DNA from: Eubacteriales bacterium
GTDB taxonomy: Bacteria; Bacillota; Clostridia; Christensenellales; CAG-138
NCBI GenBank assembly: GCA_030695285.1
Contig: JAUYTF010000236.1
Span: 1-10,134 of the forward strand
Reading direction: 5' to 3'
DNA length: 10,134 bases
Part shown: piece by piece, positions 6,320 to 10,134 of the stretch
Layout of the letters: each line of letters begins with the position of its first letter
Position numbering within the stretch: position 1 is the stretch's first letter
Position numbers and translations under genes: made by a program
The notes under the pieces: model-generated
What the model was told of the DNA's origin: nothing
The model's input: only the letters and a program-made list of their open reading frames with translations
Databases searched by the model: none

Positions 6320-7153
6320 TTAGAGTTCGGGCTTCTCGCGATAATAAAAATACTCGCGATCGAAAATCGCATAGTACAAAAAGCGCGGCAGCTTGTCGTA
6401 ATACGGCTGTAGCTCGCGCATAACCGCCGTCTGCGTCTCGTGCGCGCGCGTCACCGCATAGCGAGTGTTTCGCCAGCGATAGATGTTCACGGCAACATTC
6501 GGCCGCGGCAAGCCGCGCGCGGGATCGTAGCGCTCACGGAATGTCCTGCTCATCTTCATCGCAAGCGAGAGCATGCCGCTAGGCAGCGTCATTTGAAACA
6601 CGCCTTTTACGCCAGCCAGCTCTTTGGCAGCGCAAACGGCGGCTTTTCCCGCGGCGACGTGATCCGTGTGTCCGTACATGCCGATGCTCTCATCGAACGT
6701 AAAGATATAAGTCGAGCCCAGCGCCTCCGCCGCGTTCCAAACAGTCTTGCAAACCGCGTCAAAGTCCTGATTCGCCAGATAGCGGTCGGGATAGTCACAG
6801 ATCGTCACCCCGTCGAGCGAAAGTAGCTCCTTTACGCGCGCAAGCTCCTGCGTGCGCCGTTCTTTTAGTCCGTTTTTTGGCACGAGGTCGAAGGTCGGGC
6901 CGTCCTCGCCATGCGTCAGATAGAGCGCATGAACCGGCAGGTGATAACGCTGCTTCAGCAGCGAGAGCGTGCCGCTCATGAGTACCTCGTCGTCCGGATG
7001 CGCAACAACGTAGAGAATGCGGTCGTCCTTGGTGAAGCGTACCCGCCGAGTCAGGCGCGGCACGCCGAACTGATTGACAAACCCGTTGGCAAAGGCAAGC
7101 GCGGCACAAACCAGCGCAAGCAGCGCAGCTATAACGATGATGAGCGGAATCAT
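6320..7153 (-). CDS. PIG-L/LmbE-family deacetylase with N-terminal membrane anchor
   Basis: A 277-residue member of the PIG-L (LmbE-like) family, zinc enzymes that remove N-acetyl groups from GlcNAc-type sugars and related compounds. The zinc motif AHPDDE is at 51-56 and the second zinc site GHTDH at 161-165, with the usual THGEDG at 80-85; all are intact. Residues 1-22 form one hydrophobic segment with no charged residue before it and a basic cluster after it (R33, R36, R37, R39), which by the positive-inside rule would leave the catalytic domain in the cytoplasm, tethered to the membrane. Its ATG overlaps the symporter stop as ATGA, so it is probably translationally coupled to the transporter and may act on the imported sugar. 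The natural substrate is unknown. Family confidence is high, role low. Confidence 0.9.
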   Translation of the reverse strand: MIPLIIVIAALLALVCAALAFANGFVNQFGVPRLTRRVRFTKDDRILYVVAHPDDEVLMSGTLSLLKQRYHLPVHALYLTHGEDGPTFDLVPKNGLKERRTQELARVKELLSLDGVTICDYPDRYLANQDFDAVCKTVWNAAEALGSTYIFTFDESIGMYGHTDHVAAGKAAVCAAKELAGVKGVFQMTLPSGMLSLAMKMSRTFRERYDPARGLPRPNVAVNIYRWRNTRYAVTRAHETQTAVMRELQPYYDKLPRFLYYAIFDREYFYYREKPEL

Positions 7154-8478
7154 AGTGCGTCTGCCTTCTTACGATTCAGCTGAAGCATGACGAAGAAGCC
7201 AACGATTGCAAACACCGCCGCGATAGGCGCAACGATGGTAATGCCGAGCGATTGCTCCGGCGAGCTGCCCAGCAGATCGTGCAACACGCCGACGGCGAAT
7301 GAAGCAAACGCGGTCGCGAGCTTATTGACCAGCCCCTGCACGCCAAAGAACATCGCCTCGCGGCGCACTTCGAAGCGGCGGTAGTCGTCGTCGATAATCT
7401 CTGAGACGAGTACGTTGGGTATGACCATCAACCCGCTGTATGGAAATCCCAGCAGCGCCATCAACGCAAACCCAAGCACTGTTCCCGAAATACTGCCGAT
7501 CTGCGGCAGTGCCATGATGAGCAGCGCAACCAGCGCATAGCTCGCCATGGAGATCATCAGCGACTTGACCGTGCCAAACCTTTTGACGAACACATTGTAC
7601 AGAGGAATGAACGCAAGCGCACACACCACCGACACAATAAAGAGCGTACTTGCCATACCCTTTTCCAACCCCAGCGAAACGGTCGTTACAAACGCAAGGT
7701 TGTATTGAATCAACTGGAAGCCGATGAAAAACGTTGCAAACCCGATGATGTATTTGACAAATTTGTCGTTTTGAAACGCGCCGACGATGTTTTTAAACAA
7801 GTTCTTCGTCTGGTTTGGGGCAGGTGCCGGAACATAGTCCTTGTTGACTTTGATGATCAGCGCGGGGATCACCATCACCAGCGCGCAGATGACACTCAGC
7901 GCGATGCCTGCGCCGAGATAACCCACCGCATTGATGAGAAAACCGGACGCACCAAGCGCAATTCCCATACCGAGAATGCCAAACACAGACACAAAACTCT
8001 GGATGAAAACTCGTTGCTTGTCGTCCTTGGCAATCTCCGGAAGCAGCGCAAAATACGGATTGACCACGACGGTATAGAAGAAATAGAATCCGTTGAGGAA
8101 GATAAACAGCCAAATAAACCGCGCCAGCTCGGTCTGTGCCATCTGCGGCGTAAGCCAGACCATAAGGAAGCAGAAGATCATCGGCAGTGTGCCCAGCAGC
8201 ATAAATGGCAGCCTGCGTCCCATGCGCTTTCCGCGAATATTGTCGCTCCAGTTGGCAACCAGCGGATCGGCCACGCCGTCCATTATGCGCCCGACCAGCG
8301 TTGCGGTGCCAACCAGTGTACCGGAGAGAATGGGGTCTCCCGCGTTGCCGGTCATGAAGAGCAGCAACCATGTGGTGATAAATTGGCTGAGCATACCCGG
8401 GCCAAGGTGGCCGGCCGCATATGCAATCTGCCTGCCGCCCTTGAGCTCGCGATAAGGGGTGTTGGGAAGTTGTTCCAC
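7150..8478 (-). CDS. GPH-family (MFS) glycoside/pentoside/hexuronide:cation symporter
   Basis: A 442-residue integral membrane transporter of the GPH group, which couples import of glycosides, pentosides or hexuronides to Na+ or H+. About 12 hydrophobic segments are visible. The family signature DGVADPLVANWSD (67-79) followed by GRRLPF (87-92) marks the second-third helix loop, and RREAMFFGVQGLVNK (372-386) is the equivalent motif in the C-terminal half. I chose GTG 8478 because AGGAGG lies eight bases upstream; a longer in-frame start at 8670 would run back into the upstream glycosidase gene and adds a non-membrane tail unlike the family. An ATG a few bases upstream of the GTG is in another frame. 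The 49-base gap to the upstream gene holds no terminator. Neighbours suggest an oligosaccharide or uronide substrate. Confidence 0.92.
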   Translation of the reverse strand: MEQLPNTPYRELKGGRQIAYAAGHLGPGMLSQFITTWLLLFMTGNAGDPILSGTLVGTATLVGRIMDGVADPLVANWSDNIRGKRMGRRLPFMLLGTLPMIFCFLMVWLTPQMAQTELARFIWLFIFLNGFYFFYTVVVNPYFALLPEIAKDDKQRVFIQSFVSVFGILGMGIALGASGFLINAVGYLGAGIALSVICALVMVIPALIIKVNKDYVPAPAPNQTKNLFKNIVGAFQNDKFVKYIIGFATFFIGFQLIQYNLAFVTTVSLGLEKGMASTLFIVSVVCALAFIPLYNVFVKRFGTVKSLMISMASYALVALLIMALPQIGSISGTVLGFALMALLGFPYSGLMVIPNVLVSEIIDDDYRRFEVRREAMFFGVQGLVNKLATAFASFAVGVLHDLLGSSPEQSLGITIVAPIAAVFAIVGFFVMLQLNRKKADAL

Positions 8479-8527
8479 GTTGTCATCCTCCTGTTGATAT
8501 TTTTTAGTTTGGTATCGTGATCCCTGT

Positions 8528-10134
8528 TTATCGAAACACACCGCTTGCGCTTTCGCGCTCCATGGCAAATGACGCAAACGCACTCCAGCCCTGCAGCATT
8601 CCGCCCGCGGGATAATAGGGCGAAAAATACTCCACAGGCGTAGCAAAGCACTGCTCGAGTCCGATTTCATACCAGCGCGTCAGCGCATAACGGTATTCCA
8701 TGCCGTTGACCTTCTTGGCAAAGGCGTAGAGTGAAGAAAGATATGGCCAGTCCGCGCCGTTGTGATAGCGCAGCGGATCCGCACTTTTTTCGACGAGCCG
8801 CGAAGATGAGGCATACGGCGGATAGACGCAGAGCGTGCCAACTTCGCCAAAGCGCGCATTGTTCTGCGTCTCAAGCAGCGCTTCCATGCGCGAGAGCATC
8901 CGCTTTGCGCGCTCCGGCGAGGCGATGTCGAAGAGCGCGGCAAACACCGTGTCAAGAGAGAGGTTTGTCTCCGTCTCCTCCGGCGTTTTGAAGTTGACAT
9001 AGTATCCAAGTTCCTCACACCAAAGCTCGCAGTTGACGCCCTCCTTTATGTTCTCCGCCGCCTCGGCATACCGCGCGGCATTCGGCAGCAGCGAGCCACC
9101 AAGGCGAAGCGCGCCGAACGCGAGGCACTGAATATAGGTCACATATCCCTCGCGAAACACGTTGTCCGCCCAGTCGTGCCGCGAGGCGGGCGCGCGCGTG
9201 AGCAGCCCGTTTTCATCCAGCGCTGCGGTGGTTTGATTCAGAATATTCGCCAGCTTTTGCGCGATTTGAGCTTCGCGCAGGATGCCGGAATCACCCGTAT
9301 TGGCAACATATGCATACAAAAGCAGCGCAAAGAACAGCGGGCTGTCCGTATGCTCGAGCCACCACGGCGCGCCATGTGCGTCCACCGCGGAACCGCAGGA
9401 GCCGTCGTCCGCGATGCCGCGCGCGAGAGTGACGAGCTGCTCTTTCACCCAATCCGGTCGATACGGCAGCACGACAAGCGCGGTGTAATACCCGTCGCGA
9501 TAATATGTACGCGCGGGTGCGGCGTAGTTCACGCCCGCAAAGAAGCCCGAAAAGCCCTCAAAGGACTTATAGCTCGAAAACGCGGCATTGAGTGCATAGG
9601 CCTTAAACGCGGCATCCTCGCCGGATTTCGCCGTGGAGAGTAGCATGGCAAAATACGCCTCGGCGTCCGCCTCCGCCTCGGCGGCGGAGCCGAGCAGCGC
9701 GTCCTGTGCCAGCATCAGGCCAAGGTCAAAGGCAAGCGTGAGTTCGGCAAAAAACGCATCCCGCCGGGCTTGGGCATTCTCGGTTGCGGTATAGTGCAGA
9801 TAATCCCCCTCGCACTCACGCAGCGTCAACGGTGCGGAGCAAAGCAGATGAAGCCGCTCCGGCAGGCACTGCACGCCAAAGTTGTACTCCAGCGAGAACG
9901 GACGGCAACTTTCTGCGCAAAGCCGCAGGTAGAGCACGGGAAAATCGGAGCTAAGAAACCATCTTGCTGTGTAGACAACCTCGCAGAGGGTAAACTGCGT
10001 CTCCTGTACGCGGCCGTATGCGACGACCTGCCGCTCGGTGGTCGGGTCATCCGGCGCGCGCCTGCCGCAGACGCCATAGTGTCCGCCCGCTAGTACCGCA
10101 TCGTAAGAACCGCTGTGTGCGAGCTTTATCAACC
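8528..10134 (-). CDS. Putative (alpha/alpha)6-barrel glycosidase, N-terminus outside the window
   Basis: About 535 residues are visible, ending at TAA 8528; the frame is open to the window edge, so the N-terminus is missing (an in-frame TTG at 10132 is not a convincing start). Residues 1 to about 130 look beta-rich, as in an N-terminal sandwich domain; the rest looks like an (alpha/alpha)6 barrel of the glycogen-debranching type. Motifs with candidate acidic catalytic residues are YRDGYYTA (211-218), WWLEHTDSPLFF (257-268), RHDWADNVFREG (318-329), YHNGADWPYLSSLYA (456-470) and FSPYYPAGGMLQGWSAF (503-519). The pattern RDG, HTDSP and HNGADWP recalls amylo-alpha-1,6-glucosidase-like proteins, but I cannot place it in a specific GH family. 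No signal peptide can be judged. With a GPH symporter next to it and an uronate operon downstream, it probably splits an imported oligosaccharide, perhaps uronate-containing; this is inference. Confidence 0.6.
   Translation of the reverse strand, partial: LIKLAHSGSYDAVLAGGHYGVCGRRAPDDPTTERQVVAYGRVQETQFTLCEVVYTARWFLSSDFPVLYLRLCAESCRPFSLEYNFGVQCLPERLHLLCSAPLTLRECEGDYLHYTATENAQARRDAFFAELTLAFDLGLMLAQDALLGSAAEAEADAEAYFAMLLSTAKSGEDAAFKAYALNAAFSSYKSFEGFSGFFAGVNYAAPARTYYRDGYYTALVVLPYRPDWVKEQLVTLARGIADDGSCGSAVDAHGAPWWLEHTDSPLFFALLLYAYVANTGDSGILREAQIAQKLANILNQTTAALDENGLLTRAPASRHDWADNVFREGYVTYIQCLAFGALRLGGSLLPNAARYAEAAENIKEGVNCELWCEELGYYVNFKTPEETETNLSLDTVFAALFDIASPERAKRMLSRMEALLETQNNARFGEVGTLCVYPPYASSSRLVEKSADPLRYHNGADWPYLSSLYAFAKKVNGMEYRYALTRWYEIGLEQCFATPVEYFSPYYPAGGMLQGWSAFASFAMERESASGVFR

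Noticed and set aside
7705..8520. Plus-strand open frame of 271 codons opposite the symporter gene
   Set aside because: It lies fully antisense to a clear membrane transporter, its product is highly charged and low in hydrophobic residues as expected from a mirrored transporter, and it has no domain that I recognise.
8479..8670. A 64-residue N-terminal extension of the symporter overlapping the glycosidase gene
   Set aside because: The GTG at 8478 has AGGAGG at a proper distance, and the extension is unlike any GPH transporter N-terminus and overlaps the preceding gene by about 140 bases.
1..10134. CRISPR arrays, insertion sequences, tRNA or rRNA genes, prophage or defence genes
   Set aside because: None was seen: there are no spaced direct repeats, transposase motifs or RNA gene folds, and every long coding frame is accounted for by sugar metabolism or transport.

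Overview
The window is a compact, carbohydrate-catabolic stretch in which every supportable gene lies on the minus strand, so transcription runs from high to low coordinates. Strong AGGAGG-type ribosome binding sites, use of GTG starts, tightly packed or overlapping genes, a GPH-family sugar symporter and a YjmF-type short-chain dehydrogenase together suggest a moderately GC-rich Gram-positive, probably a clostridial (Firmicutes) gut or fermentative bacterium. This is inferred from style and protein families, not from a taxonomic marker.

In transcription order, the first unit (10134 to 6320) holds the 3' part of a large glycosidase-like gene with an (alpha/alpha)6-barrel C-terminal region, a GPH-type sugar:cation symporter starting at a GTG, and a membrane-anchored PIG-L/LmbE-type deacetylase whose ATG overlaps the symporter stop. 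A hairpin terminator (6179-6216) closes this unit. A TATAAT -10 box with a TTTGATCAAA palindrome next to it (6071-6092) then starts the second unit.

The second unit (6031 to the left edge) carries five genes with gaps of 12, 8 and 5 bases and one GTGA overlap: a PfkB sugar kinase (KdgK-like), 6-phosphogluconate dehydrogenase, an SDR D-mannonate oxidoreductase, a LarA-family nickel-pincer racemase/epimerase, and uronate isomerase UxaC, which is cut by the window edge about 20 residues before its end.

The first unit plausibly imports and trims a uronate-containing oligosaccharide; the second consumes the released glucuronate. The standard route would be UxaC, mannonate oxidoreductase, UxuA, KdgK and Eda, but UxuA and Eda are not in the window. 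The five genes that are present form a complete alternative on paper: glucuronate to fructuronate (UxaC), to D-mannonate (SDR), to D-gluconate by C2 epimerisation (LarA homolog), to 6-phosphogluconate (PfkB kinase), to ribulose 5-phosphate plus CO2 (Gnd). This is inference from gene content, and it is the most interesting point in the window.
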